From Glutamicibacter sp. MNS18 (GTDB lineage: Bacteria; Actinomycetota; Actinomycetes; Actinomycetales; Micrococcaceae): a stretch of 64,000 bases of DNA. Under the pieces are notes generated by a model. That model saw only the letters and a list, made by a program, of their open reading frames with translations. It was not told the origin of the DNA and searched no databases. Below are positions 45,484 through 54,151 of this stretch, piece by piece (the stretch's first letter is position 1; every line of letters begins with the position of its first letter). The DNA lies in contig NZ_JAPCHW010000008.1 of NCBI RefSeq assembly GCF_026107515.2, positions 62,001-126,000 on the forward strand, in the 5' to 3' direction. The position numbers and the translations under genes were made by a program.

Positions 45484-45504
45484 CACCACCATGAAAAATC
45501 TGGG
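45484..45504 (-). repeat. Right terminal inverted repeat of the IS1380 element
   Basis: Matches the left end in reverse complement at 18 of 21 positions. It is followed by TTAA. Confidence 0.8.
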
Positions 45505-45658
45505 TTAAGTGGACCACTGCCGGTGGATGTCGTGGTACCCAGCTATGGATTTACGGTATGGGATGCCCTAAAGTTTTCCTGTACGCAATTGTAAGGACAT
45601 TCGCACATAATCACCGCTGTTGACTTCCGGTGCTTCCAAACCCGTGAGAAGGATACCC

Positions 45659-46543
45659 ATGCCCAAGCTATCCATGAATGTCACCACCACGTTCTACGGC
45701 AACGTCGCTAATGACATTGCCACGGCGAAGGCCGCGGGCTTCGGTGGCATTGAATTGCAAAGCCCCAAACTGTACCGCTACCTGGATGCCGGGTATTCGG
45801 TGCACAACTTGCCTCCGCTGTTGCAGGGGCTGGACGTCACCGGGATTGGCGCGGTGCTGGACCTGGAGCGCCAGGGTAGCGCCCGCGATGAGTTCCTTTC
45901 CGAGGTGGAACGCATGGCGCAGATCGCCACAGTTCTTGGAGCGCCCATCCTCCAGCTGTGTACCGGACCGGTCAACTGGAATGTGGTCAAGGACTTCAAG
46001 TCCGGGACCTTGGAGGCGAGCGACCCGCGCTACCGTGGCACCCTGGGGCTGGCCGAATCCGCGGCCATCGATGTCGCGGCCAGCAATGTCGCAGACGCGG
46101 CGGTAATCGCCGCGGCCCATGGTCTGGACCTTTATCTGGAGCCGCTGGCCTGGTCGAATATCAATCGCTGCGCCCAGGCCTTGGAGATCATCGAACGTTC
46201 GGGGCGCGAAAACGTTGGTATCGCACTGGACACCTGGCACTTCTGGTCGGTGGGCGACACCCTTGAAGAGGTCGCCGCACTACCCAAGGAACTCATCAAG
46301 ACCGTGCACATTTCCGACGGACTGGATCTCGACCGGCAGAACGATATACCCACTCAGGATGTCCACCGCAACGTGGTCATCGGTGGCGGTGCCATCCCGT
46401 TGCAGGAATGGGTCGATGCGGTGAAATCCACCGGCTACGACGGGTGGTGGGTCTCGGAGATGTTCTCCGACAAGGCCAACGAACACGATTTCCTCAAGGT
46501 CGCGAGCACCATGCGCAACCTACTGGACATCCTGGTTTCCTAG
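45659..46543 (+). CDS. Sugar phosphate isomerase/epimerase family protein (inositol-type cluster)
   Basis: A 294-residue xylose-isomerase-like TIM barrel. Segments AGFGGIEL, GAPILQLCTGPVNW, LYLEPLAWSNINR, IALDTWHFWSVGD and VHISDGLD include the His/Glu/Asp metal ligands of this family. ATG 45659 has GAGAAGGA upstream. It is followed 26 bp later by a Gfo/Idh/MocA dehydrogenase. It probably acts on an inosose or keto-inositol intermediate, as IolE/IolI/IolH relatives do; the precise reaction is not determined. It lies 154 bp after the IS element. Confidence 0.82.
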   Translation: MPKLSMNVTTTFYGNVANDIATAKAAGFGGIELQSPKLYRYLDAGYSVHNLPPLLQGLDVTGIGAVLDLERQGSARDEFLSEVERMAQIATVLGAPILQLCTGPVNWNVVKDFKSGTLEASDPRYRGTLGLAESAAIDVAASNVADAAVIAAAHGLDLYLEPLAWSNINRCAQALEIIERSGRENVGIALDTWHFWSVGDTLEEVAALPKELIKTVHISDGLDLDRQNDIPTQDVHRNVVIGGGAIPLQEWVDAVKSTGYDGWWVSEMFSDKANEHDFLKVASTMRNLLDILVS

Positions 46544-46569
46544 TTGCCGCCCACCCCAAGGAGCTTTCC

Positions 46570-47577
46570 ATGCAACGCTTTGCACTGATCGGTGCCGGGT
46601 TTATTGGCTCAATCCATGCCCGGAACCTTGCCGCCAACCCGGACGTTGACTTCAGCCTCGTCTACGACGTGGATCAGGAGAGCGCAGAATCCCTCGCCCA
46701 CGCCCACGGCGCCCGCGCCGCGCGCAGCCTGGATGAGGTGTTCGACTCTAGAAGTATTGACGCAGTGTTCATCGCTTCTTCCACCAACACGCACGCCGCC
46801 AACCTGCGCCGCGCGGCCGCGAGCGGAATCGCCGCCCTGGTGGAAAAGCCCATCGACATAGACCTGCGGCAAGCCCGGGACACCGTAGCCGCCGTTGAAC
46901 GGGCAGGTATTCGTGCGATGGTGAATTTCAACCGGCGCTTCGACCGCGACCATTCACGACTCAAGGCGCTGGTTGAGGCCGGTAACTTGGGACCGCTATA
47001 CCTGCTCCAGCTCACTTCCCGTGGACCAGCCCTGCCACCGCTGGATTACTTGAAGGTGTCCGGCGGCCAGATGCGTGATCAGACCGTACACTTTTTTGAT
47101 CTGGCCCGATGGATCCACGGGTCTGATCCGCAGGAAGTATTCGTGGCCGGAGCCGCCCTAACCGATCCCCGCGTGGCACAGCTCGGGGATGTCGACACCT
47201 CAGCGGCAACCCTGCGCTTTGCTTCCGGGGCACTGGCACAAATCGACAGTGTGCGGCACACCGGGTATGGATACGACGAACGAATCGAGGTTTTGGGTGC
47301 CGACGGTATGGCCGAATCCGGTCGTTTGCGCGCCGGCAATATCACCGTGTTCCGGGGCGCCCACTCGCGTGCCGATGGGCTGCACGTCAACTGGTTCGAA
47401 AGGGTGCAACCTACCTACGCGTTGGCCCTGCAGGGATTCGTTGACGCACTTGAACGCGACACGGACGTGCCGGTACCCCTGCGCGATGGCCTCAAGGCCC
47501 AGGCCATCGCCGAGGCGGCCACCCGCTCGTTGAGCAGTGGGCGCAGCGAGCGGATCGACTACGGGTCCGAAAGCTGA
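46570..47577 (+). CDS. Gfo/Idh/MocA dehydrogenase, inositol 2-dehydrogenase-like
   Basis: A 335-residue NAD(P)-dependent dehydrogenase. The Rossmann motif is LIGAGFIGSIHARN at residues 6-19, and the family motif is EKPIDIDL near 96-103. The catalytic His/Asp region is GGQMRDQTVHFFDLARW. The length and YEERI-like end fit IolG. It has AAGGAG 7 nt before ATG 46570. It forms a two-gene operon with the isomerase and ends at a strong hairpin. Confidence 0.88.
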   Translation: MQRFALIGAGFIGSIHARNLAANPDVDFSLVYDVDQESAESLAHAHGARAARSLDEVFDSRSIDAVFIASSTNTHAANLRRAAASGIAALVEKPIDIDLRQARDTVAAVERAGIRAMVNFNRRFDRDHSRLKALVEAGNLGPLYLLQLTSRGPALPPLDYLKVSGGQMRDQTVHFFDLARWIHGSDPQEVFVAGAALTDPRVAQLGDVDTSAATLRFASGALAQIDSVRHTGYGYDERIEVLGADGMAESGRLRAGNITVFRGAHSRADGLHVNWFERVQPTYALALQGFVDALERDTDVPVPLRDGLKAQAIAEAATRSLSSGRSERIDYGSES

Positions 47578-47592
47578 ACACAGCTCACTGCA

Positions 47593-47629
47593 GATGGGAC
47601 CCAGTGCACGGAATGCACCGGGTCCCATC
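47593..47629. terminator. Bidirectional terminator
   Basis: Arms 47593-47608 and 47614-47629 (GATGGGACCC.GTGCA / TGCAC.GGGTCCCATC) pair with one mismatch and a 5-nt loop between convergent genes. Confidence 0.7.
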
Positions 47630-47639
47630 CCGGCAAAGG

Positions 47640-48635
47640 CTATCTGATCCCCTCCTGGGCAAAGCGCAGGATATCCGCAGCATTGCTCGAGTCGACGATG
47701 GCCGGGCCGGTCAGGATATTCTTCCCACCACCGATTTCGAATCCACCACGATGGTTCTGCCACAGGGCGTCAACGGCGAGATATCCCTGCAGCCACGGCT
47801 GCTGGTCCACCGTGAACAGGATTGTTTCATCCACGATCCCCTGGGCCAGCTCGGAGTTCAGGTCGAAGGAGGCGATGGCCGCGTCGCTGCCGGTTTCGGA
47901 TTTGGAGGTTGCGGCAGTCAACGCGATCGGTGCATCGAGTGCCACCAGCGCATCCGCACTTTGGGTGGCCTGCAGTTTGGCGGTAATCGTTGAAGCCACC
48001 TGGGTCATGTCGGTGCCTTGCACGTAGAGGTTCTCGGTGGCCGGAATAATCTCCTTGACACCTTCGCACCTGGCCTCCAGCCCCACATTGCCCTGCTCGT
48101 GGATGACGCAGATCGGTGAGGTCTTGCCCTCCTCCTTAAGCCGTTCGCCCACGGCTTCCCCGGCCAGCTTTTCATCGCTACCGAAATGGGCAAAGGCTCC
48201 CATTGCCGCCGATACCTCGCCTCCGGAGTTGATCGACACCAACGGAATACCGGCTTCTTCGGCCTTGCCCAGGACCTCTTCCAGGGCCCCGGGCTTGGCC
48301 AGGGTCACGATGATCCCGTCAACACCCTGCACCACGTACTGCTCCACCAGCTGGGCCTGGCGCCCTGCTTCAGGATCCGAACTGTAGATCAGCTCAACGT
48401 TGTCCTTGGCTGCCGCTTCCTCGGCACCTCGCCGGATGGTGTCCCAGAAGGTATTTCCCGGAGCACTGTGGGTAATCATCGCGACCTTGATCGGATCGGT
48501 TGCGGCAACCTGTCCCGCGGGCAGGTCCTCTTCCGCTACTTGCCGGCCGCCCTGTGACGAGCACCCGGTCAGCACCAGCGCTCCGGCGAGCGCCACCCCG
48601 GCAAAGCGCGAACCCCTTGAATCGAACCAACGCAT
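47640..48635 (-). CDS. Sugar ABC substrate-binding lipoprotein, ribose/inositol type (orphan paralogue)
   Basis: A 331-residue lipoprotein with lipobox LTGCSS (cysteine near residue 25) and a peripla_BP_4-type fold (IKVAMITHSAPGNTFWDTIRRG). It is closely similar along its whole length to the protein at 54152-55150, sharing FTVDQQPWLQGYLAVD, VQGTDMTQV and the IGGG-TLTGPAIVD tail. It has no ATPase or permease of its own nearby, so it probably feeds the transporter encoded at 52.1-54.1 kb with another ligand. It is the last gene after a dehydrogenase and an IolE-like gene. Confidence 0.9.
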   Translation of the reverse strand: MRWFDSRGSRFAGVALAGALVLTGCSSQGGRQVAEEDLPAGQVAATDPIKVAMITHSAPGNTFWDTIRRGAEEAAAKDNVELIYSSDPEAGRQAQLVEQYVVQGVDGIIVTLAKPGALEEVLGKAEEAGIPLVSINSGGEVSAAMGAFAHFGSDEKLAGEAVGERLKEEGKTSPICVIHEQGNVGLEARCEGVKEIIPATENLYVQGTDMTQVASTITAKLQATQSADALVALDAPIALTAATSKSETGSDAAIASFDLNSELAQGIVDETILFTVDQQPWLQGYLAVDALWQNHRGGFEIGGGKNILTGPAIVDSSNAADILRFAQEGIR

Positions 48636-48661
48636 GTTGTCCTCCCTCGTTCCGGTTCCGG

Positions 48662-49846
48662 CTAGCTATGGGCCACAAGGCCCTTGACGGCAACGGATTC
48701 CTTGCGCTGATGCGACTCAAAAGCGGCACCAACAACATTCATCATCCGCGCGGCGGTTTCGAAATCGGTGCTCATCGGCTCTGCATCGCGCACGCAGCGC
48801 ACGAACTCCTGGATCTCGGCCACAAAGGCCTCGGCATATCCGGTGCCGACTCCGGCACCGGGCATCGCGGCCACATCGTTGAAGTACGGGTGGCTGGGGC
48901 CGGTGTAGACGGTGCGTGGACCGTTGTACACCCCGTCGGCATCGGCCTTGAAGATCTGGAATTCGCCGCCACGGATGGAGTCGAAGGTGATGCTTCCGGC
49001 ATCCCCGAACAGCTCAACGCCCAGGGAGTTCGGCACGCCCTGGGCGATGCGGCTCAGCTGCACATGACCGAGGACACCGTTCTCCAGTCCCAGGGTCAGC
49101 AGCGCCACGTCGTCATTGGTCACCTCACCGAGCTGGCCAGTAACCGCCCCGCCATGGCCCACTGCTCCGGCGGCCGCGAGCGGGCGCTGCTTGATAACGG
49201 TGTTCAGCATCGCATTGTGCACCTCGCTGATGTGCCCGGCCACGAATTCAACCGCATCCAGCGCATGCGCCCCGATATCCAGCAGGGCTCCGCCACCGGA
49301 TTCTTCCTGGGAGTATCGCCAGGTCAGGGCACCGTCGAGGTTCGCGGCATAGTCGGCATTGTACCACGCTCGTACGGTGTGCGCGGTGCCGATCAGCCCC
49401 TCGCTCACGGCGGCCGCCACGGCTGCCAGGCCGGGAAGACGGCGGAAGGAGAAACCGACCCCGGTCACCGCGTCGCTGCCCTGCGCAAGCTGCGCCAGGC
49501 TGGTGGCTTCCTGCGGGGTGCGGCCAATGGGCTTTTCGGCGAACAAATGCTTGCCGCTGGCCAGCACCTTCGGTAGCACCTGGGCGTGCAGGAAGTTGGG
49601 AAGGGCGACGCTGATGATGTCAACATCCGAATTGATCAGCTCATCGATGTCGGCGGTGGCCTGCTGGAAACCGAAGCGGCGGGCCACCGATTCGGCCAGC
49701 TGCAGATTCGGGTCCGCAATGCAGACCAGTTCAAGATCCACCGGTTCGCTGCCGCGAACCATCATGGCGTTGCGGAAGCCGAAGGCGTGGGCCTGGCCGG
49801 CCATTCCGGCACCGATGATTCCGACGCGCAGTGCTTTGTTGTTCAT
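48662..49846 (-). CDS. Gfo/Idh/MocA dehydrogenase
   Basis: A 394-residue oxidoreductase. The Rossmann motif VGIIGAGMAGQAHAFG is at residues 8-23, with EKPIG near 101. The SGGGALLDIGAHALDAVEF segment holds the usual catalytic Asp/His pair. ATG 49846 (MNNKAL) has GGGAGA upstream; the frame remains open far upstream over the neighbouring gene and that part is not coding. It is 27 bp downstream of the IolE-like gene. It is similar in layout to the partial gene at the right edge (HYTV...LGHGGAVT / LGHDHAPVS), so they may be functional paralogues. Confidence 0.88.
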   Translation of the reverse strand: MNNKALRVGIIGAGMAGQAHAFGFRNAMMVRGSEPVDLELVCIADPNLQLAESVARRFGFQQATADIDELINSDVDIISVALPNFLHAQVLPKVLASGKHLFAEKPIGRTPQEATSLAQLAQGSDAVTGVGFSFRRLPGLAAVAAAVSEGLIGTAHTVRAWYNADYAANLDGALTWRYSQEESGGGALLDIGAHALDAVEFVAGHISEVHNAMLNTVIKQRPLAAAGAVGHGGAVTGQLGEVTNDDVALLTLGLENGVLGHVQLSRIAQGVPNSLGVELFGDAGSITFDSIRGGEFQIFKADADGVYNGPRTVYTGPSHPYFNDVAAMPGAGVGTGYAEAFVAEIQEFVRCVRDAEPMSTDFETAARMMNVVGAAFESHQRKESVAVKGLVAHS

Positions 49847-49872
49847 TGGTTTTCTCCCTGAAGGCTGGGTGG

Positions 49873-50808
49873 TTAGCGTGCGGCGACGCGGATGCGCGAG
49901 GTGCACGAGGAAATGTGGTTGAAGGTGCGTTGCGCAATGGGTAGTGGCTGGTCCATGCTCTTGAGCGGATACATGTCCTGCTCGACGATCGCGAAGATCT
50001 CGCGATCCAGGTTTGCCGCGGCTTGAAGCACCAGAGCGAAGTCGGGAACACCGAATGGCGGTTCGACCATGATTCCCATCTGCACCGCGGTGGCGAAGTC
50101 GATGTCGTCCTTGAGGATCTGGGCGATCAGTTCCGGGTCCACCTGTTTCAGGTGCAGGTAGCCGATCCGGTCGGGGCGTTCGGTCATCAGCTTGACGTTG
50201 TCGCCGAGGTAGTAGGCGAAGTGGCCGGTGTCCAGGCAGAGGTTCAGGTAACGCGCATCCGTGTTGTCCAGTAGCCGGTCGATGTCCTGCCGGGTTCCGA
50301 TGGGGCTGTCCGCGTGGGAGTGGAACTGCTGATGCACTCCGTAGTCCTCCAGCAACCGGCGCCCCAGCTCGTCGTGCCCGGTGCAGAAGTTGTCCCATTC
50401 CTCGGCCGAGTAGCCACGGCGCCCCTCGACGGCACCACCCTCGCCACGTACCCAGAGTTCGGGAATGACGATCAGGTGCCGGGCTCCGAGGTCGGTGATC
50501 AACTGCGCGACCAGGCTGATTTCTCCCCACGCCCGGTCGAGTTCCGCACCACCCAAATGCAAGGAGGTGAAGCTCGTTCCCCCGGTCAACGTCAGCCCGT
50601 GCTCTTCCAGCTGCCCGGACAGCTGACCGGCGTCGGTGCCCAGATAGCCGTAGGGGCCCAGTTCCGTGTAGGAGTAGCCGGCCGCTGCGGCTTCCCGCAG
50701 ATACTGGCCGGGAGGCGGCTGCAGCGGATCCTCGGCGTTCCATACGCCCCACGAGTCGGGCGCGATGCCCACCTTGATTCCGCTGGCCTGCGGTTGTTCT
50801 AACGACAT
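49873..50808 (-). CDS. Inosose dehydratase-like TIM-barrel protein (IolE type)
   Basis: A 311-residue xylose-isomerase-like barrel beginning VGIAPDSWGVW, an N-terminus typical of IolE-like dehydratases and isomerases. Metal-binding segments are IVIPELW, QQFHSHADSPIG, LCLDTGHFAYYLGD and YLHLKQVDPE. It probably dehydrates an inosose or isomerises a related keto-sugar. It is first in a three-gene minus-strand operon (this gene, dehydrogenase, binding protein), divergent from a LacI gene with a perfect palindrome between them. Confidence 0.85.
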   Translation of the reverse strand: MSLEQPQASGIKVGIAPDSWGVWNAEDPLQPPPGQYLREAAAAGYSYTELGPYGYLGTDAGQLSGQLEEHGLTLTGGTSFTSLHLGGAELDRAWGEISLVAQLITDLGARHLIVIPELWVRGEGGAVEGRRGYSAEEWDNFCTGHDELGRRLLEDYGVHQQFHSHADSPIGTRQDIDRLLDNTDARYLNLCLDTGHFAYYLGDNVKLMTERPDRIGYLHLKQVDPELIAQILKDDIDFATAVQMGIMVEPPFGVPDFALVLQAAANLDREIFAIVEQDMYPLKSMDQPLPIAQRTFNHISSCTSRIRVAAR

Positions 50809-50843
50809 CTGTCCTCCATCATCGGGTGTTGTTGGAGTTAATA

Positions 50844-50857
50844 CTAGAGCGCTCTAG
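50844..50857. promoter_or_regulatory. LacI operator
   Basis: CTAGAGCGCTCTAG is a perfect 14-bp palindrome with central CG, 35 bp before the IolE-like start and 184 bp before the LacI gene at 51041. Confidence 0.75.
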
Positions 50858-51040
50858 ATTTGCGGTCAATAGATTTGTCAGAACATATTTACAGATATCA
50901 TTTCACCAAGTCAGACAAGCTCATAACGTTCCATCCCGGAGAAAAGTGCGCCCCTGGGCCCTGCACTTCCCCTAAGCTGGGTGCTGTGGATGCCGGCCGG
51001 CCATCCACTTTAAGGGCACACATCCGAAAGGGGAGCTGTT

Positions 51041-52039
51041 GTGAAGTCGGTGACCATGGAGGACGTCGCGCGTGCTGCCGGTGTTTCCCGGGCCCTGGTG
51101 TCGCTCGCCTACCGCAACGCGCCGGGGGTCAGCGTCAAGACCCGGGAGAGGATTTTCCGAACCGGCCGGGAACTGAACTACCAACCCAACCGCATTGCCG
51201 CCTCGCTGGCCAGTAAATCCCAGACGTCGATCGGCGTGTTCCTCTCTGATCTGCACAACGACCTCTTCGCCGATATCTTTGATGGGTTGCGGCAGGGGCT
51301 CGGTGACGAATCCAGGCATCTGGTGCTGGCGGTCGGCAGCATCGATGGGCAGCGGGACAATGCGGCACTGGATACCCTGGTGCAGTCCCGTGTTGACCTG
51401 ATCGTGGCGGCAGGCTTGCTGCTGGCCGATCACGACCTGGCAACGTATACCTCGACCACCCCCCTGGTCAGTACCGCACGTGTGGTTCCCGGGGCGGATA
51501 ACGTCTTCACCAACAACCTCAGTGGGGCGCGGCAGGCCACCGAGCATCTGATCGGTCTGGGGCATCAACGCATCGTTTTTCTGGCCAACCCGCGGTCCGA
51601 CGGCTATCTGGAACGGGGTATGGGTTATCGCCAGGCGATGGGTGAGGCGGGACTGGAAACCTGGGAGATCGCCTCTTCCTACGCACGTCATGAGGCCGAG
51701 GCCGATATCGGTGCCGTGCTGCGTAGCAGCCATCGTCCCACGGCGGTGTTCGCGCACAATGATCGCAGCGCCCTGGGGGTTCTCGATGCGGCCAGGCACT
51801 ATGGCCTATCGGTTCCCGAGGACCTGTCGGTGGTGGGATACGACAATTCCTCGGCCAGCAGGCTTCCGGGTCTGGAGCTGACCACCGTGGACATCCATGC
51901 CCGGCAACTCGGCGAACTGTCGGCCCACGCGGCCCTGACACGTTTGGCCGAGCCCACGGATGCACTGCAGTCGATCAGCATTGACCCCACCTTGCTGGTG
52001 CGCGGTACCAGCTCACACCCGGCCACGGGGAGAAAGTAG
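51041..52039 (+). CDS. LacI-family regulator
   Basis: A 332-residue repressor. The HTH is TMEDVARAAGVSRALVSLAYR and the hinge is QPNRIAASLASK. The ligand domain includes FAHNDRSALGVLDAA and SVVGYDNSSAS. It starts at GTG 51041 with AAAGGGGAG upstream. Its divergent neighbour is the IolE-like operon, with the palindrome CTAGAGCGCTCTAG between them. A 24-bp perfect hairpin follows the stop codon. Confidence 0.9.
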   Translation: MKSVTMEDVARAAGVSRALVSLAYRNAPGVSVKTRERIFRTGRELNYQPNRIAASLASKSQTSIGVFLSDLHNDLFADIFDGLRQGLGDESRHLVLAVGSIDGQRDNAALDTLVQSRVDLIVAAGLLLADHDLATYTSTTPLVSTARVVPGADNVFTNNLSGARQATEHLIGLGHQRIVFLANPRSDGYLERGMGYRQAMGEAGLETWEIASSYARHEAEADIGAVLRSSHRPTAVFAHNDRSALGVLDAARHYGLSVPEDLSVVGYDNSSASRLPGLELTTVDIHARQLGELSAHAALTRLAEPTDALQSISIDPTLLVRGTSSHPATGRK

Positions 52040-52043
52040 CTAA

Positions 52044-52094
52044 GACCAAGGCATCCCTGCCCCGCAGGGTCTGCGGGGCAGGGATGCCTTGGTC
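52044..52094. terminator. Bidirectional terminator, 24-bp perfect stem
   Basis: Arms 52044-52067 and 52071-52094 are exactly complementary, loop GGT, between the convergent LacI and ABC ATPase genes. Confidence 0.8.
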
Positions 52095-52109
52095 AGTACG
52101 AACCGCTGG

Positions 52110-53003
52110 TCAGGACGATGCCGGTGCGGTGTTGGCGGCACCGGCCTCGGCCTCGGCCAACTCTTCCTTGTGGCCGCCGATCTGCTCCAACTCGTGGGCC
52201 AGCTCCGCCAATTCGGCGCCACCGGCCATCTGCGCGGTGAGCTCCTCGACGGTGATGTCCTTCTTGGCGTAGTAGCCGATCGCCCGTCCGCGCTTGAGCA
52301 GCAGGAACGAGTCACCTACGGGGAAGGCGTGGTGCGGGTTGTGGGTAATGAAGATGACCCCCAGGCCGCGATCGCGGGCTTGCAGGATATAGCGCAGCAC
52401 CACTCCGGACTGCTTCACGCCCAGCGCCGCGGTGGGCTCATCCAGGATCAGCACCTTCGCACCGAAATAGACCGCCCGGGCGATGGCCACACATTGGCGT
52501 TCACCGCCGGAGAGCTGCCCGATGGGCTGTTCCACATCCCGCAGGTCGATTCCCATATCGGCCAGTTCCTGCTTGGTGACCTCCTTCATCTTGGCCACGT
52601 CCAGTTTCTTGAACGGACCCACCCCGGTGGTCAGCTCGGAGCCGAGGAAGAAGTTGCGCCAGATCGGCATCAGCGGCACCACTGCCAGGTCCTGGTAGAC
52701 CGCGGCGATCCCCGCGTCCAGGGCCACCCTCGGGCTCTTGAGCTTGATGGTGGAACCGTGCAGCGTGAACTCGCCCTCGTCATGCTGATGCAGTCCGGCG
52801 ATGATCTTGATCAGCGTGGACTTGCCCGCTCCGTTGTCACCCAGCACGCAGGTGACCTTGCCCGGATCCACCACCATGTCCACACCGCGCAGGGCGATGA
52901 TGTTCCCGTAGTGCTTGCCCACACCCTTCAGCGTCAGCAGGTTGTCGTTGGCCTTGGGTTCAAGCTTGGCCAGAATTTCCTCTTCTTTGATTCGTTTTCC
53001 CAT
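52110..53003 (-). CDS. Sugar ABC transporter ATPase (single-domain, ribose/inositol type)
   Basis: A 297-residue ATPase. Walker [10 protein letters not shown], signature LSGGERQCV, Walker [13 protein letters not shown] and H-loop ITHNPHHA are all present. It has one nucleotide-binding domain, unlike two-domain RbsA, and so presumably dimerises as in FrcA-like systems. ATG 53003 (MGKRIK) is favoured; TTG 53021 is also in frame. It is last in the order binding protein-permease-ATPase. Confidence 0.9.
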   Translation of the reverse strand: MGKRIKEEEILAKLEPKANDNLLTLKGVGKHYGNIIALRGVDMVVDPGKVTCVLGDNGAGKSTLIKIIAGLHQHDEGEFTLHGSTIKLKSPRVALDAGIAAVYQDLAVVPLMPIWRNFFLGSELTTGVGPFKKLDVAKMKEVTKQELADMGIDLRDVEQPIGQLSGGERQCVAIARAVYFGAKVLILDEPTAALGVKQSGVVLRYILQARDRGLGVIFITHNPHHAFPVGDSFLLLKRGRAIGYYAKKDITVEELTAQMAGGAELAELAHELEQIGGHKEELAEAEAGAANTAPASS

Positions 53004-53029
53004 GGTCCCGTCCTTGTCCAAATCCGACC

Positions 53030-54085
53030 CTATTTACTTGATTCCGCGCGCTTCTTCACGATGATGTTCACCACGGTGGCCAGCAACAGCATCAGACCCA
53101 GGAAGAACTTGAACCAGTCCGGGTTCCATTCGGCGTAGACGATGCCCTTGTTGGCCATGCCGAAGATGAAGGCACCGATGGCGCCGCCAATGGCCGAACC
53201 GTAACCGCCGGTGAGCAGGCAGCCACCGATCACCGCGGCGATGATGTAGAGGAACTCGTTACCGATACCTTCACCGGACTGCACGGTGTCGAAGGCGAAC
53301 AGGTTGTGCATACCCAGTACCCAGCCGCAGAAGCCCACGGCCATGAACAGCCCGATCTTGGTGCGGACCACCGGAACACCGACCGCACGCGCGGCCTTCT
53401 CGTCCCCGCCCACGGCGAAGATCCAGTTGCCGATCTTGGTGCGCATGAGCACCCAGGAGGCGATGACGACCATGGCCAGCCAGATGAACACGGTGACCTT
53501 CACATCGATACCACCGATGGTCACCGAGGAGGCGAAGATCGCCTTGGCGCTGGCGAAACCGTCCATTTGCGAGATCGAGGGCGAGGAGACCGAACCGCCG
53601 ATGGCGCGGGTCAGACCCAGATTCAACCCGGTGAGCATCAGGAAGCTGGCCAGGGTGACGATAAAGGAAGGCAGCTGGGTGCGGATCAGGATCCAGCCGT
53701 TGATAAAACCAATGAGCAAGGAGACGCCCAGCGCGAAAATGATTCCGACCCATACGTTCATACCGAAGTACCAGGAGAGCAGCGAGGCGCTCAGCGCCGA
53801 GGAAATCACGGCCACACCCGTCGAGAGGTCGAATTCACCACCGATCATCAGCAGGGAGACCCCGACGGCCATGATCCCGATGGTCGAGGCCCCGTAGAGC
53901 ACCGTGGCCATCGAGGACGGGGCCAGGAAGACCGGGGCAACAATGGCGAAAAAGGTGAACAGTGCAATGGCGCCGACCAGCGCTCCGATCTCGGGTCGTC
54001 CTAGCAGCTTGGCCAGCAGGCTTTTTTCGGCGACACGTTCATCCTTGGAACCTGCAGCGGGGGCGGTGGTGGTTGTTGTAGCCAT
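53030..54085 (-). CDS. Sugar ABC permease (RbsC-like)
   Basis: A 351-residue permease with about ten membrane segments. Family landmarks are [48 protein letters not shown] and [15 protein letters not shown]. It lies between the binding-protein gene (after a strong hairpin) and the ATPase. It transports a monosaccharide or inositol; the substrate is inferred from context. Confidence 0.92.
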   Translation of the reverse strand: MATTTTTAPAAGSKDERVAEKSLLAKLLGRPEIGALVGAIALFTFFAIVAPVFLAPSSMATVLYGASTIGIMAVGVSLLMIGGEFDLSTGVAVISSALSASLLSWYFGMNVWVGIIFALGVSLLIGFINGWILIRTQLPSFIVTLASFLMLTGLNLGLTRAIGGSVSSPSISQMDGFASAKAIFASSVTIGGIDVKVTVFIWLAMVVIASWVLMRTKIGNWIFAVGGDEKAARAVGVPVVRTKIGLFMAVGFCGWVLGMHNLFAFDTVQSGEGIGNEFLYIIAAVIGGCLLTGGYGSAIGGAIGAFIFGMANKGIVYAEWNPDWFKFFLGLMLLLATVVNIIVKKRAESSK

Positions 54086-54105
54086 GATTACTCCTCATTC
54101 CCGGT

Positions 54106-54139
54106 GCTCCATGCCGGGCCATATGGCCCGGCATGGAGC
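54106..54139. terminator. 34-bp perfect palindrome between binding protein and permease genes
   Basis: GCTCCATGCCGGGCC and its complement meet at a central ATAT. Such hairpins between a binding-protein gene and its permease often attenuate read-through or protect the upstream mRNA, giving excess binding protein. Confidence 0.65.
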
Positions 54140-54151
54140 CCTCCGGAATAG

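Larger units (their letters stand above)
43769..45504 (+). mobile_element. IS1380-family insertion sequence
   Basis: A 1736-bp element bounded by 21-bp imperfect inverted repeats: left 43769-43789 (CCCAGTTATTTCATGGCGGTG with the final base at 43789) and right 45484-45504, whose complement starts CCCAGATTTTTCATGG. They differ at three positions. The bases outside are CTAG on the left and TTAA on the right, so there is no matching target duplication. The single transposase gene is frameshifted. An AAAAGGTGACC/GGTCACCTTTT inverted repeat (43816-43826, 43876-43886) precedes the gene and may block read-through transcription. Confidence 0.88.

Noticed and set aside
49847-50752. N-terminal extension of the dehydrogenase frame up to 50752
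   Set aside because: It overlaps the IolE-like gene on the same strand and has no protein-like character; ATG 49846 has its own ribosome site and a correct Rossmann start.
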